NCBI RefSeq assembly: GCF_003002825.1
Contig: NZ_PVTE01000005.1
Span: 248,001-312,000 of the forward strand
Direction: 5' to 3'
From: Spirosoma oryzae
GTDB lineage: Bacteria > Bacteroidota > Bacteroidia > Cytophagales > Spirosomataceae
DNA: 64,000 bases
Shown: in pieces, positions 51,738 to 61,945 of the stretch
Layout of the letters: each line of letters begins with the position of its first letter
Numbering within the stretch: the stretch's first letter is position 1
Notes under the pieces: model-generated
Seen by the model: the letters and a program-made list of their open reading frames with translations, nothing else
Databases searched by the model: none
Told to the model about the DNA's origin: nothing
Made by a program: the position numbers and the translations under genes

Positions 51738-54700
51738 AATGTCAGATTCAGGCCAACGATAACGGTCCGGGCTTTGGGGTAGGCGAGGTAGTCGATACCG
51801 TACGAGATGACACCGTTGATCGCCTGGTTGCCGTTGACTTCCGGATCGTAGCCGTTGTACGGCGTGATGACGAACAGGTTCTGTCCCGTTACCGACAGGC
51901 GGATGTTGTTAACCCAGCGGTTCATGCCGATGGCCTTGGGGTTCAGGTTGTAGCCCAGGGCGAGGTTGTTGAGCCGGAAGAAACGGCCGTCTTTCAGGAA
52001 GCGCGTCGATACCGGAGCCGAGTTGTTGATTGATTCCTGCGAATACTGGATGGCTTCAGGCGTTACGTTCAGACCTTTCGACAGCCGCAGCTTGTAGAAG
52101 TTGGCGTTGGCCGTATTGTCGTACACCATGTTGCCCGACACCCCGTTAAAGTTGATCGCCAGGTCGAAGCCTTTGTAGGCCAGTGTACTGTTGATGTTGA
52201 ACTGCTTCGTCGGCAGGGCGCTGCCAGCGGCAATCCGGTCTTTATCCGTAATGATACCATCACCGTCGACATCGCGATAGGTGCTGATGCCCTTCTCATC
52301 GAAGCCGGTAAACTCTTTCAGGAAGAACGTACCGATCGGCTGGTTGTTGATGTAGCCGTTGATAGTCGCCGACGTCAAGCCCGATCCGTTGGCCGAACCC
52401 GACGTGATGACCGAGTAGGGTGAGTTCGTAACGACGTTCTTGATGAACGTGATGTTACCGCCGATGTCGAAACGGAATCCGCTTTGGCTGCTGTACCGGT
52501 AGTTCAGGTCCAGTTCAAGGCCCTGGTTGGTAATCCGCATGTCGGGTACGTTGGTCCAGTAGGTGCTGGCGGGTTGAACGGGGTCAGCCGGGATCACCTG
52601 CAACAGAATCTTCTCCGACACTTTCCGGAAATAATCGACCGAACCCGACAGGGCACCGTTGAAGACGGCGAAGTCAACACCCAGGTCGCTCTGTGTCGAT
52701 ACTTCCCACTGAATGTCGGGGTTGGCCAGACGCGTGTACGAAATACCGGCCGGGTAGCTGCTCGAACTGTTGAGCGGGTAACTCGTCGTACCCGACACCT
52801 GCGCGGTGTACAGGGCTTGCGTAATCTTGGCCGGAATTTCCTGGTTACCCGTCTGGCCCCAGCCTGCGCGCAGTTTCAGATCGGTGAACGGACCTGACTT
52901 CAGGAAGTCTTCGTCCGACAGACGCCAGCCTGCCGAGAACGAGGGGAAGATACCGTACTTGTTGTTCGAACCGAACTTGCTCGACCCGTCGGCGCGTACC
53001 GTAGCCGTCAGCAGGTACTTGTCTTTGAAGCTGTACGTGGCCCGGCCGAAGAACGACTGAAGCTCGTTCTGAATCGCGTAGCCACCTGGCTGGTTGTTGG
53101 CCAGCGTCAGATCCTGCCCCAGACCGGGATTGTAAATCGGCTCGACGGGTGTAATCGGGAATTTGTTGATGCTCCAGTTACGACCCTGTATGAAAAACTT
53201 CTGGTATGAATGACCGAGCAACGCCGTCAGGTTGTTATTGCCCCGGTTCAGCGTGTAAGTGAAGTAGTTCTCAACCAGCGTGTTGCGGTTGTTTGTGTAA
53301 TAGCTGTCCAGACGGCCATCCTGCTGGGGTACTGCGTTCGCCAGCGACTGAATGTCCTGCGTAGCGTTCGAATAATCCAGCCCAACGTTCAGTTTGTAGA
53401 CCAGGTTTTTCAGGATTTTGAACGAGGGCGATATGTTCGCAATAACGCGTGTGGTGGCGGTCGCGTCTTTGTTCAGGTTGAGCGCGATGATTGGGTTAAC
53501 ACCGCCTTGATACTGGAATGGCGCGCCGGTTGAATCGTAAGCAGGGTACGTTGGGTTGGCTGCGATGGCACTACCAATCAGGTTGCCGATGGGCGGACGC
53601 TGATTGTCGGTGTAGGCGGCATTCAGGTTGACATCCAGCGACAGCCGGTCTTCCAGCAACTGCTGCGTAACGTTGATACGGCCCGTGTACCGGTTCAACT
53701 GGCTGTTTTTCAGAATCCCCTGCTGGCTCTGCACACCTACCGAGCCAAAATACGTCAGCTTCTGCGAACCACCGTTGAAACCGAGGTTGTAATTCTGCGT
53801 GATAGCCGTGCGGCTCACCACTTTTTGCCAGTCGGTCGAAGCGCCACGGTCGTCCAGAACGCCACCCAGGGCCGTTACGCCTTGCCGGAAGTCGTTCGCG
53901 TTCAGTACGTTCAGTGGGCGGGCCATCTTCGAGATACCCACGCTGGTCGACAACGTCAGGTTCGACGTGCCCGACTTGCCTTTTTTGGTGGTAATCAGCA
54001 CCACGCCGTTCGCACCCCGCGCCCCGTAGATCGAGGTAGCCGACGCATCTTTCAGCACGTCGATGCTCTCGATGTCGTTGGGGTTCAGGAACGTCAGTGG
54101 GTTGGTCGCACCGCCCGTACTTGAATTGTCGAGTGGCAGACCGTCGAGTACGAACAGGGGCGTACTACCCGACCGGATACCACCCGGTCCGCGAATGGTG
54201 ATGGTCTGGTTGCTTCCCGGCTCACCGCTGGCCGAGGTTACGTTGACACCCGCGATTTTACCCTGAATCAGCTGTTCCGGCGAGTTGATAATCCCCCGGT
54301 TAAAATCGGCGCTTTTGATCGACTTGATCGAACCCGTCATGTCGCGTTTGGTCGTGCTACCGTAGCCGATAACCACCACCTGGTTCAGTTCCGACGCCGA
54401 CGATTTCAGCCCGACGTTGATAGCGGTCTGGTTGCCCACGACGACTTCCTGCGATACGAAGCCGATGAAGCCGAAGACCAGCGTTACGTTGCCGTTGGGT
54501 ACCGACAGGCGATAGTTGCCGTTGGCATCGGTCGTGGTACCGCGCTGCGTGCCTTTCACGACGACGCTACAGCCCGCGAGGGCCTCGCCCGTTGCCGCGT
54601 CGGTCACCTGACCCGTAACCGTCACATCCGCAACGGACAGCCGGGTCGTGACGGCCAGGGCCGGATTTTTTGCCTGAGTTGTTAGCGTTAACAAACTCAA

Positions 54701-54769
54701 TAACGTGCAAACAACTGTCCATCGCGGAAACTTGAGCGATGTTAAGAACAGGTACATGTTTATAGTCAT
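51734..54769 (-). CDS. SusC/RagA-family TonB-linked outer-membrane protein
   Basis: A 1011-aa TonB-dependent channel. After the signal peptide (VVCTLLSLLTLTTQA) a CarboxypepD_reg-like domain (VTVTGQVTDAATGEALAG to FGFIGFVSQEVVVG) precedes the plug domain. QVVVIGYGSTTKRDMTG is the TonB-box-like linker and GARGANGVVLITTKKG is the SusC plug motif. The rest is the beta-barrel, ending in the aromatic LTF. No SusC-type N-terminal STN domain is present, so it is not of the anti-sigma-signalling class. ATG 54769 is used; 54757 is possible. SusD follows 216 bp downstream after a nested repeat. Confidence 0.96.
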   Translation of the reverse strand: MTINMYLFLTSLKFPRWTVVCTLLSLLTLTTQAKNPALAVTTRLSVADVTVTGQVTDAATGEALAGCSVVVKGTQRGTTTDANGNYRLSVPNGNVTLVFGFIGFVSQEVVVGNQTAINVGLKSSASELNQVVVIGYGSTTKRDMTGSIKSIKSADFNRGIINSPEQLIQGKIAGVNVTSASGEPGSNQTITIRGPGGIRSGSTPLFVLDGLPLDNSSTGGATNPLTFLNPNDIESIDVLKDASATSIYGARGANGVVLITTKKGKSGTSNLTLSTSVGISKMARPLNVLNANDFRQGVTALGGVLDDRGASTDWQKVVSRTAITQNYNLGFNGGSQKLTYFGSVGVQSQQGILKNSQLNRYTGRINVTQQLLEDRLSLDVNLNAAYTDNQRPPIGNLIGSAIAANPTYPAYDSTGAPFQYQGGVNPIIALNLNKDATATTRVIANISPSFKILKNLVYKLNVGLDYSNATQDIQSLANAVPQQDGRLDSYYTNNRNTLVENYFTYTLNRGNNNLTALLGHSYQKFFIQGRNWSINKFPITPVEPIYNPGLGQDLTLANNQPGGYAIQNELQSFFGRATYSFKDKYLLTATVRADGSSKFGSNNKYGIFPSFSAGWRLSDEDFLKSGPFTDLKLRAGWGQTGNQEIPAKITQALYTAQVSGTTSYPLNSSSSYPAGISYTRLANPDIQWEVSTQSDLGVDFAVFNGALSGSVDYFRKVSEKILLQVIPADPVQPASTYWTNVPDMRITNQGLELDLNYRYSSQSGFRFDIGGNITFIKNVVTNSPYSVITSGSANGSGLTSATINGYINNQPIGTFFLKEFTGFDEKGISTYRDVDGDGIITDKDRIAAGSALPTKQFNINSTLAYKGFDLAINFNGVSGNMVYDNTANANFYKLRLSKGLNVTPEAIQYSQESINNSAPVSTRFLKDGRFFRLNNLALGYNLNPKAIGMNRWVNNIRLSVTGQNLFVITPYNGYDPEVNGNQAINGVISYGIDYLAYPKARTVIVGLNLTF

Positions 54770-55191
54770 TGTTGATTAGATTGGGGTCGCAAATTTCTGG
54801 TCTACAGCGGCCGTTTTGTAGCCGATCGTATATATTTAAAAATTTAATAATATAGGAAAAGGACAAACGGCGGTGCCCGGCTGAGAATATGCATATATGG
54901 CAGGTTAGGGGGGTAAATTATTGACAATGAACGGTGTGTGGTACGCTGGGGCAGATCGCGCAAAGATGGGAAAATTGCAGTAAGTTGTGAAATAATATAA
55001 AAGTAGCTGTTCGGGTAGCTAACCGATAGATCAATAGTTAAAACAATAGGGACATAAAGCAGTAGCCGGTTTTTGCGTCAGCGTACTTGTTTAAAAAACA
55101 ATCGGTACCTGTTAAGAAAAATAAAGAATATAAGTAGTCGCTGGTAATACAGGGGTAATACGGGTCGGCGTGCGGAATTAGCACAAGCAGT
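54770..55191. other. Spacer between divergent susC and metallophosphoesterase genes
   Basis: About 420 bp, A+T-rich relative to its surroundings. No palindromic repeat of the families seen elsewhere is present. I found no clear promoter for susC. The only supported element is the -7 box at 55192-55199. A site for a nutrient-responsive regulator may lie here, but I cannot point to one. Confidence 0.4.
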
Positions 55192-55199
55192 TAGCTTTG
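55192..55199 (+). promoter_or_regulatory. TAGCTTTG -7 element
   Basis: TAGCTTTG is an exact TAnnTTTG, 27 nt before ATG 55227. It lies over the in-frame TTG at 55197, which rules that codon out as the start. No good -33 match is visible. Confidence 0.5.
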
Positions 55200-55226
55200 T
55201 ATGTTTTTCCCCAGTCAAGTGCCCGT

Positions 55227-56216
55227 ATGAAAACAGTTCTCTCTGCTCTGCTCGTTTGCCTTACCATACACGTTTCCCGTGCGCAACGTCCTGTCGATTA
55301 TAGTGGCCAATTGGCGGCTGGCTACGAACTGGGTGTTATCCCCGGTCTGCAAACGCTGGACAATGCGCTGAATTTCGCCGTCATCGGCGACTGGGGGCGA
55401 CAGGGGGAATTTCACCAGCGGGAAGTGGCGCTACAGATGGCGAAGGCAATGGCCGGGCTGGGTGGTAGTTTCATCATCTCAACCGGCGACAACATCTACC
55501 CGCAGGGCGTCGCCAGTGTGCAGGACCCACTCTGGCAAAGTAGCTTCGAGCAGGTCTATCACTACGCCTGGCTTCAGCGCGACTGGTACGCTATCCTCGG
55601 CAACCACGATTATTACGGCAACGTCGATGCGCAGATCGAGTACGGCAAAATCAGTCGGCGGTGGCACATGCCGGCCCGGTATTACACGATGAAAAAGCGA
55701 CTGTCGGGCGGAAAAACTGTGCAGTTCGTTTTTCTGGATACCAACGGACTGGAAAACGGCTACTACAATGATCCGGAAATGGCGGGTGAATTGAGCAGGC
55801 AGGATACGACTGCTCAACTACGCTGGCTGCGCGAAACCCTTGCCGACGCTGACCCCAGCATCCGGTGGCGCGTTGTTGTGGGACATCATCCACTCTATAC
55901 AGCAGGAAAACGGGTAGCGGTCTCCGGTCCGGTGCGCAGTAAGCTGGAGCCGATTCTGAACCAGTACAAAGTCGACGTATACCTGTGTGGGCACGACCAC
56001 GATTTGCAGTACAACAAGGCCGCCGGGCCAACGCATCACTTCTTGTCGGGAGCCGGTTCGGAACTGAGCAATGTACCGCATCAGATGCCCTGGAATGTAT
56101 TTTACAAGGGTGTTAACGGCTTCATGACGTTCTCCGTTCAGCCCGATCAATTCCTCGTCCAGATTATCGACGCCAAAGGGGCTATCCTATACACGAAGCT
56201 GATTCCGAAGGGGTAA
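55227..56216 (+). CDS. Secreted metallophosphoesterase, acid-phosphatase-like
   Basis: A 329-aa calcineurin-like phosphoesterase with a signal peptide (LSALLVCLTIHVSRAQ), close to purple acid phosphatases of the tartrate-resistant type. The metal-binding blocks are all present: FAVIGDWG (Asp), IISTGDNIYPQG (Asp, Asn), AILGNHDYYGN (Asn, His, Asp), VVVGHHPLYT (His) and YLCGHDHDLQY (His, His). The tyrosine that binds iron in purple phosphatases corresponds to the Y in DNIYP. It probably releases phosphate from organic esters outside the cell or in the periplasm. It is divergent from the SusC/SusD pair. Confidence 0.92.
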   Translation: MKTVLSALLVCLTIHVSRAQRPVDYSGQLAAGYELGVIPGLQTLDNALNFAVIGDWGRQGEFHQREVALQMAKAMAGLGGSFIISTGDNIYPQGVASVQDPLWQSSFEQVYHYAWLQRDWYAILGNHDYYGNVDAQIEYGKISRRWHMPARYYTMKKRLSGGKTVQFVFLDTNGLENGYYNDPEMAGELSRQDTTAQLRWLRETLADADPSIRWRVVVGHHPLYTAGKRVAVSGPVRSKLEPILNQYKVDVYLCGHDHDLQYNKAAGPTHHFLSGAGSELSNVPHQMPWNVFYKGVNGFMTFSVQPDQFLVQIIDAKGAILYTKLIPKG

Positions 56217-56221
56217 AGAGC

Positions 56222-56436
56222 GGTTTACAGTTTACGGTATTCGATGTAGCCCAGACCGGGACCGGGTCGCCGGCCACCACGCGGTGGCCGCGATAGCGAC
56301 CGAAAAAGCTGCCGCCTGGCATAGTTGCCCTAACGGGCATCAGACCGGGAGGTCTGGGCTACACGCTAGGCCCCGTGTGACGGATCGCACCACGGTGGCC
56401 ACCGTAGACCGTAAACTGACTACCGTAAACCTACCG
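56222..56436. repeat. Nested repeat: GTAGCC-type inside TTTACGG-type
   Basis: The outer arms are GGTTTACAGTTTACGGTATT (56222) and ACCGTAGACCGTAAACTG (56401). The GTAGCC-type element occupies 56246-56362. After GTAGCCCAGACC it holds a GC-rich stretch, GGGACCGGGTCGCCGGCC, in the place where other copies carry the module. The right flank has CCGTGTGACGGATCGC, also close to it. The outer arm touches the ppx/gppA stop codon. Confidence 0.8.
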
Positions 56437-57315
56437 CTTCTTCCGACTGCAAACCTGTTCGTAGACGAGCTGCATAATCCCGTCTTTCAGGCCCAGATCG
56501 GGAACCATGATCGTACTGGCACCGGCCCAGCGCATCACCGATATGTAAATGTCGGCGGCTGGTACGATTACGTCGGCCCGGTCGGCGTTCAGGCGAAGTT
56601 TATTGATCCGGTCATCCTGACTGAAGCTGGCCACGTAATTACGGATACGCTCGATTTCTTCCAGCGTTGTCGTTGCATCGGAAAGCTTGGCCGCCATGTT
56701 GAACAGCTTGCTGATGTTGCCCCCCGTTCCGACGGCTACTATTTCCTGGCTGGCGTCCATGTGTTCTTCGACCCAGTCCTGCATTTTACGCCAAGCTCCT
56801 TTGGTTTCCTTGCCTTCCAGCAACCGGACCGAACCGATCTTGAACGATTTCGACGCGATCTTCGTCCGGTGCTGGTACAGGTTCAGCTCGGTGCTGCCTC
56901 CACCTACGTCGATGTGAACATACTGCCGATCGTCGAGCGACTGTACGACGACGTTATTGATCAGTTGGGCTTCCTTCTGACCGTCGATAATGTGAATCTT
57001 TATTCCGGTTTGCGCTTCGATGCGTTTGGCAACCTCGTGCCCGTTGTCGGCTTCGCGCATGGCCGATGTTGCGCAGGCCAGACAATGCTCGACCTCGTGC
57101 AGCTCCATCAGCAGTTTATAGACCTGCATCAGCTTGGTCGTACGCGCTTCACTCTCGGGTGTCAGTTCGCCGAAGTTGAATACGTCGTGGCCAAGCCGGA
57201 GCGGGAAGCGAACGTATTCGACCCGTTTAAAACTCACCTGATCGTCGTTGTGCAGAACGGTCGAGATCTGGAGTCGGGCTGCGTTGGAACCGATGTCAAT
57301 AGCTGCCAGTTTCAT
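56431..57315 (-). CDS. Ppx/GppA-family phosphatase
   Basis: A 294-aa actin-fold phosphatase of the exopolyphosphatase/guanosine-pentaphosphatase type, cytoplasmic. The phosphate-1 loop is AAIDIGSNAARLQI, and the second is HIDVGGGSTELNLY, with CATSAMREADNG and VGTGGNISKLFNMA completing the site. It is shorter than E. coli Ppx (513 aa), because the C-terminal HD-like domain is missing, as in many Bacteroidota members. It stands divergent from metH. Whether polyphosphate or (p)ppGpp is the substrate cannot be read. Confidence 0.92.
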   Translation of the reverse strand: MKLAAIDIGSNAARLQISTVLHNDDQVSFKRVEYVRFPLRLGHDVFNFGELTPESEARTTKLMQVYKLLMELHEVEHCLACATSAMREADNGHEVAKRIEAQTGIKIHIIDGQKEAQLINNVVVQSLDDRQYVHIDVGGGSTELNLYQHRTKIASKSFKIGSVRLLEGKETKGAWRKMQDWVEEHMDASQEIVAVGTGGNISKLFNMAAKLSDATTTLEEIERIRNYVASFSQDDRINKLRLNADRADVIVPAADIYISVMRWAGASTIMVPDLGLKDGIMQLVYEQVCSRKKR

Positions 57316-57339
57316 GGGAGACGCACTAGTCGTGACTAA

Positions 57340-57383
57340 AAGAACGAGCGAAAAAAGGCCGTAAACCCATTCCGCTCGTTCTT
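57340..57383. repeat. Inverted repeat between ppx-like and metH genes
   Basis: AAGAACGAGCG (57340-57350) and CGCTCGTTCTT (57373-57383) are perfectly complementary with a 22-nt loop. It lies in the leader of the ppx-like gene, 25-68 bp before its start, and just upstream of the metH promoter. Confidence 0.6.
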
Positions 57384-57406
57384 ACCGGCGCAAAAGTAAG
57401 GGTTTT

Positions 57407-57438
57407 TTGATGGATCAGGGTTTGTCGATGTATCTTTG
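57407..57438 (+). promoter_or_regulatory. Promoter of metH
   Basis: TTG (57407-57409, end of a T run) is followed after 21 nt by TATCTTTG (57431-57438), an exact TAnnTTTG. Transcription would start near 57445, leaving a leader of about 90 nt. That leader shows no cobalamin-riboswitch features. Confidence 0.65.
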
Positions 57439-57534
57439 TCAGTTAAGCATGCCCACCATTCGTTTGGCCACTTTTCCCAGTTTTAGTATTGATACTGAGT
57501 TAGCTTAGTCGATCGGATCAAAATACGATTTCTC

Positions 57535-60500
57535 TTGAAAACAATATACGACCACCTGCGCGACCGCATCCTCGTTCTCGACGGGGCAATGGGCTCTATG
57601 ATTCAGCAGTATAACCTGACGGAGGAAGACTACCGGGGGGCGCGCTTTGCCGACTGGCCACACGACCTGAAAGGAAATAACGACCTGCTGTCGCTGACAC
57701 GCCCTGATGTTATTCAGGAAATTCACCGGCAGTATCTGGAGGCTGGTTCTGATATTATCGAAACCAATACCTTCAGCGGTACGTCTATCGCCATGGCCGA
57801 CTACCGTATGGAGGAGTTGGTCTACGAACTCAATTATGAGTCGGCCCGGATCGCCAAACTCGAAGCCGACGCCATGACGCAGCAAAATCCCGATAAGCCG
57901 CGTTACGTTGCCGGCGCGATGGGACCAACCAACCGCACGGCCAGCCTGTCGCCCGACGTAAACAATCCGGCGTATCGGGCCGTAACGTTCGATGAACTGG
58001 TTGATGCCTACTACGAACAGGTGCGCGGCCTTGTCGACGGCGGTGCTGATCTGCTGCTGATCGAAACTATTTTCGATACCCTCAATGCCAAAGCCGCGCT
58101 GTTTGCGGTCGATAAATATTTTGCGGATCAAGGGAAGCCATCCTTGCCGATCATGATCTCGGGTACGATCACTGATGCCAGTGGTCGGACGTTATCGGGT
58201 CAAACAACGGAAGCGTTCCTGTATTCGGTATCGCACCTGCCTTTGCTGAGCGTCGGACTAAACTGTGCGCTGGGTGCCCGGCCCATGCGTCCTTACATCC
58301 AGACGCTGGCGCAGGAAGCCCCGTTCTTTACGTCGGCCTACCCCAACGCGGGCTTACCCAATGAGTTTGGCGAGTACGATGAGACGCCCGAAATGATGGC
58401 GGAGCAGGTCGAGGATTTTATCCAGAACGGTTTCGTCAACATCGTCGGTGGCTGCTGCGGATCGACACCACCGCACATCAAGGCGATTGCCGACGTCGCG
58501 GCCAAATACCCACCTCGTCCGCTGCCGACGCCGGAGCCGTACCAGAAGCTGAGTGGTCTGGAGCCGCTCAAGATTACGGAGCAAACCAACTTCCTGAACG
58601 TCGGTGAACGGACCAACGTAACGGGATCGAAGAAATTTGCCCGGCTCATCAAGGAAGGGAACTACGATGAAGCCCTGAGCATTGCGCGGGGACAGGTCGA
58701 AGGGGGCGCGCAGGTTATCGATGTCAACATGGACGAAGGTATGCTCGATTCGGTCGAAGCCATGACGACCTTCCTGAACCTGATTGCGTCAGAACCTGAC
58801 ATCGCCCGCGTGCCCATCATGGTCGACTCCTCGAAGTGGGAGGTGATCGAAGCGGGTTTGAAATGTGTGCAGGGGAAAGCGATTGTTAACTCGATTTCGC
58901 TGAAGGAAGGGGAGGAAGCGTTCATCGAACGTGCCCAGCTGATCAAACGCTACGGGGCGGCTACGGTTGTGATGGCGTTCGATGAAACCGGGCAGGCCGA
59001 CTCGTATGAACGGCGTATCGAAATCTGCGAACGGGCGTACCGGATTCTGGTCGACAAAGTCAATTTTGCTCCGCAGGACATCATCTTCGACCCTAACATC
59101 CTGACCGTTGCGACCGGTATCGAAGAGCATAATAACTACGCTGTCGACTTTATCAACGCTACCCGCTGGATTAAGGAAAACCTGCCGCTGGCCAAAGTGA
59201 GCGGTGGGGTATCGAACATCTCATTCTCGTTCCGGGGGAACGATGTCGTACGGGAAGCGATGCACTCGGCATTCCTGTACCACGCGATCCGTGCCGGTAT
59301 GGACATGGGTATCGTGAACGCGGGTCAACTGGAAGTGTACGACAACATTCCGAAAGACCTGCTCGAACGCTGCGAAGACGTGCTGCTCAACCGCCGGGAC
59401 GATGCTACTGAACGGCTCGTCGAATTCGCTGAAACGGTGAAAGCGAAGGGCAAAGCCATTGTGCAGGATGAAAGCTGGCGGCAGGAACCTGTTCGCGAAC
59501 GGCTCAAACACGCGCTTATCAAAGGCTTAACCGACTACATCGATCAGGACGTTGAAGAAATTCGGCAACAGGTAGCCCGCCCGCTCGACGTAATCGAAGG
59601 ACCGCTTATGGACGGCATGAATGTCGTGGGCGATTTGTTCGGCGAAGGGAAAATGTTCCTGCCGCAGGTCGTGAAATCAGCACGGGTGATGAAGAAAGCC
59701 GTGGCGTACCTGACACCCTTTATCGAAGCGGAAAAGAACGGGTCGGGCTCGTCGTCGGCGGGTAAAATTCTGCTGGCTACGGTTAAAGGCGACGTGCACG
59801 ACATCGGTAAAAACATCGTCGGCGTCGTGCTGGGCTGTAACAACTATGAAATCATCGATCTTGGGGTAATGGTGCCAACCCAGAAAATTCTGGATGCCGC
59901 CCGCGAACACAACGTCGATATTATCGGACTGAGTGGGCTGATTACGCCATCGCTCGATGAGATGGTGGGCGTTGCCCGAGAAATGGAGCGGCAAGGCTTC
60001 AAAACACCCCTGTTGATCGGTGGCGCGACAACGTCGCGGATGCACACGGCCGTTAAAATCGACCCGCACTACTCTGGTCCGGTCGTTCACGTCCTCGATG
60101 CGAGTCGTAGTGTACCCGTTGCTGGTCGGCTCGTAAGCGATACCGCAGGGACGAAGGAGCAGATCTTTAACGAAATCAAAGCCGAATACAGCAAGCTGCG
60201 CGACGATCACAGCCGCCGTCGGCAGGATAAGGCCACGCTGACCATCGAAAAAGCCCGCGAAAACCGGACGCCTATCGACTGGACAGCCTTCGAACCAACG
60301 AAGCCGACCTTCCTCGGCAACCGCTACTTCGAGGATTACGACATCGCCGAACTGGTACCTTACATCGACTGGACGCCGTTCTTCCAGACCTGGCAACTGG
60401 CTGGTAAGTATCCCGCTATTCTGGAAGATAAGGTTGTTGGTGCTGAAGCGAAACAACTGTTCGCCGATGCCAACAACATGCTGAAAGACATCATCCGAAA

Positions 60501-61320
60501 CAAGTCGCTCAAGGCAAAAGCTGTGGTCGGTTTCTACCCCGCCAACGCGACCGTAGATGATGTACTACTGCACGATTTTGAAGAAGAGCGTCGGCAGGTG
60601 GCCTGCGAACGGCACGGGTCGCACGAGCACATTCAGTATAAAATCTCGCGGGCATCGGACGTACAAACGGCTGTCGATGCGGCAGGTGAGCTGATCTACG
60701 ACACGAAGACAGTGCTGCACTTCCTGCGGCAACAAAACCAGAAAGCGCCGGGCTTACCCAACTATTCGCTGGCCGATTTCGTAGCCCCGCTCGACAGCGG
60801 TCGGGAAGATTACATCGGCGCGTTTGCCGTGACGGCTGGGGTTGGTATCGAGCCGCTGCTGGAAGCCTACGAACGCGATCACGACGACTATAATAGTATT
60901 ATGCTCAAAGCCATTGCCGACCGGCTGGCCGAAGCCTTCGCCGAGCGGATGCACGAGCGCGTCCGGACGGAGTTCTGGCCCTACGCACCCAACGAGCAGT
61001 TTACGAACGAGCAACTGGTCAAGGAAGCGTATCAGGGTATTCGTCCGGCACCGGGTTATCCGGCTTGCCCCGATCACACCGAGAAAGGCCCCCTGTTCGA
61101 TCTGCTCGATGCCGGTAAAATCGGTATCGAACTGACGGAGAGTTTTGCCATGTACCCGGCTTCGTCGGTCAGTGGGTTCTACTTCTCGCACCCCGCATCG
61201 ACTTATTTCGCGCTGGGTAAGATCAACAAGGATCAGGTACACGACTACGCCCTGCGTAAAGACATGCCGCAGGACGAACTCGAACGCTGGCTGGCCCCCG
61301 TGCTCAATTACGACGCGTAG
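57535..61320 (+). CDS. metH: Cobalamin-dependent methionine synthase
   Basis: A 1261-aa full-length enzyme that transfers a methyl group from methyltetrahydrofolate to homocysteine through methylcobalamin. All four modules are present. The homocysteine module has zinc ligands C244 (GLNCALG) and C307/C308 ([10 protein letters not shown]). The folate module ([17 protein letters not shown]) follows. The cobalamin module has [10 protein letters not shown] with the cobalt-ligand His755. The reactivation module has [15 protein letters not shown] for S-adenosylmethionine. The start is TTG at 57535: no ATG or GTG lies near, and the protein begins exactly where homologues do. It has its own promoter and a 15-bp terminator hairpin. 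It needs external or home-made B12. Confidence 0.97.
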   Translation: MKTIYDHLRDRILVLDGAMGSMIQQYNLTEEDYRGARFADWPHDLKGNNDLLSLTRPDVIQEIHRQYLEAGSDIIETNTFSGTSIAMADYRMEELVYELNYESARIAKLEADAMTQQNPDKPRYVAGAMGPTNRTASLSPDVNNPAYRAVTFDELVDAYYEQVRGLVDGGADLLLIETIFDTLNAKAALFAVDKYFADQGKPSLPIMISGTITDASGRTLSGQTTEAFLYSVSHLPLLSVGLNCALGARPMRPYIQTLAQEAPFFTSAYPNAGLPNEFGEYDETPEMMAEQVEDFIQNGFVNIVGGCCGSTPPHIKAIADVAAKYPPRPLPTPEPYQKLSGLEPLKITEQTNFLNVGERTNVTGSKKFARLIKEGNYDEALSIARGQVEGGAQVIDVNMDEGMLDSVEAMTTFLNLIASEPDIARVPIMVDSSKWEVIEAGLKCVQGKAIVNSISLKEGEEAFIERAQLIKRYGAATVVMAFDETGQADSYERRIEICERAYRILVDKVNFAPQDIIFDPNILTVATGIEEHNNYAVDFINATRWIKENLPLAKVSGGVSNISFSFRGNDVVREAMHSAFLYHAIRAGMDMGIVNAGQLEVYDNIPKDLLERCEDVLLNRRDDATERLVEFAETVKAKGKAIVQDESWRQEPVRERLKHALIKGLTDYIDQDVEEIRQQVARPLDVIEGPLMDGMNVVGDLFGEGKMFLPQVVKSARVMKKAVAYLTPFIEAEKNGSGSSSAGKILLATVKGDVHDIGKNIVGVVLGCNNYEIIDLGVMVPTQKILDAAREHNVDIIGLSGLITPSLDEMVGVAREMERQGFKTPLLIGGATTSRMHTAVKIDPHYSGPVVHVLDASRSVPVAGRLVSDTAGTKEQIFNEIKAEYSKLRDDHSRRRQDKATLTIEKARENRTPIDWTAFEPTKPTFLGNRYFEDYDIAELVPYIDWTPFFQTWQLAGKYPAILEDKVVGAEAKQLFADANNMLKDIIRNKSLKAKAVVGFYPANATVDDVLLHDFEEERRQVACERHGSHEHIQYKISRASDVQTAVDAAGELIYDTKTVLHFLRQQNQKAPGLPNYSLADFVAPLDSGREDYIGAFAVTAGVGIEPLLEAYERDHDDYNSIMLKAIADRLAEAFAERMHERVRTEFWPYAPNEQFTNEQLVKEAYQGIRPAPGYPACPDHTEKGPLFDLLDAGKIGIELTESFAMYPASSVSGFYFSHPASTYFALGKINKDQVHDYALRKDMPQDELERWLAPVLNYDA

Positions 61321-61335
61321 TGGTAAAACGACAAA

Positions 61336-61375
61336 ACACAAGGAAGCCCGACCGTCTGGCCGGGCTTCCTTGTGT
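61336..61375. terminator. Terminator between metH and the fasciclin gene
   Basis: ACACAAGGAAGCCCG (61336-61350) and CGGGCTTCCTTGTGT (61361-61375) form a 15-bp perfect stem with a 10-nt loop, 15 nt past the metH stop. It also lies 18 nt past the end of the convergent fasciclin gene and can serve both. The T tract is poor. Confidence 0.8.
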
Positions 61376-61393
61376 CTAAACGACATACGCTGA

Positions 61394-61945
61394 TTACGGA
61401 ATCAGGACGGTGTCGATAACGTGGATAACGCCGTTCGACTGATTGACGTCGGGGATGGTGACGGTAGCGGTGTTGCCTTTCGCGTCTACCAGTTCAACTT
61501 TCTTGCCTTTCATCGTGGCCGTCAGTGATTCGCCGTTGACGGTTTTCAGGGCTGTTTTGCCTTTGCCGTCTTTAATCATTTTCATCAGCTCTTCCGCGCT
61601 AACCTTGCCTGGTACCACGTGGTAGGTCAGGACGCTGGTCAGTTGTTCCTTGTTCTCCGGCTTCAACAGCGACTCGATCGTACCTTTCGGCACTTTGTCG
61701 AAGGCTTTGTTCGTTGGTGCAAATACCGTGAACGGTCCTGGGCCCGATAGTGTCTCGACCAAGCCAGCGGCTTTAACAGCAGCTACCAGCGTGGTGTGGT
61801 CTTTCGAATTGACGGCATTTTCAACGATGTTCTTCGACGGATACATCGGCGCACCGCCAACCATGACCGTTTTTTCCTGAGCAAATGAAACCTGGCAAAA
61901 CGCCAGAAGCGCGATTAATGAGAAAAAAAGTTTGGTAATCTTCAT
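61394..61945 (-). CDS. Secreted fasciclin (FAS1) domain protein
   Basis: A 183-aa protein with a signal peptide (FFSLIALLAFCQVSFAQ) and one FAS1 domain. The H1 box is FTVFAPTNKAFDKVPKGTIESLLKP and the H2 box is NGVIHVIDTVLIP. TYHVVPGKVSAEEL lies between. FAS1 domains mediate adhesion between cells or to polysaccharide. There is no lipobox, so it is probably periplasmic or released. ATG 61945 is the start. A short stretch after the signal (KTVMVGGAPMYPSKNIVENAVNS) is typical of Bacteroidota FAS1 proteins. Confidence 0.92.
   Translation of the reverse strand: MKITKLFFSLIALLAFCQVSFAQEKTVMVGGAPMYPSKNIVENAVNSKDHTTLVAAVKAAGLVETLSGPGPFTVFAPTNKAFDKVPKGTIESLLKPENKEQLTSVLTYHVVPGKVSAEELMKMIKDGKGKTALKTVNGESLTATMKGKKVELVDAKGNTATVTIPDVNQSNGVIHVIDTVLIP

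Noticed and set aside
15387-56362. Insertion sequences behind the dispersed repeats
   Set aside because: The elements are about 95-215 bp with no coding capacity, and no transposase or RAYT-like gene is in the window. They are described as palindromic repeats only.
57320-57534. Cobalamin or SAM riboswitch upstream of metH
   Set aside because: The leader after the promoter is only about 90 nt. I find no B12-box-like sequence or SAM-type stem arrangement.
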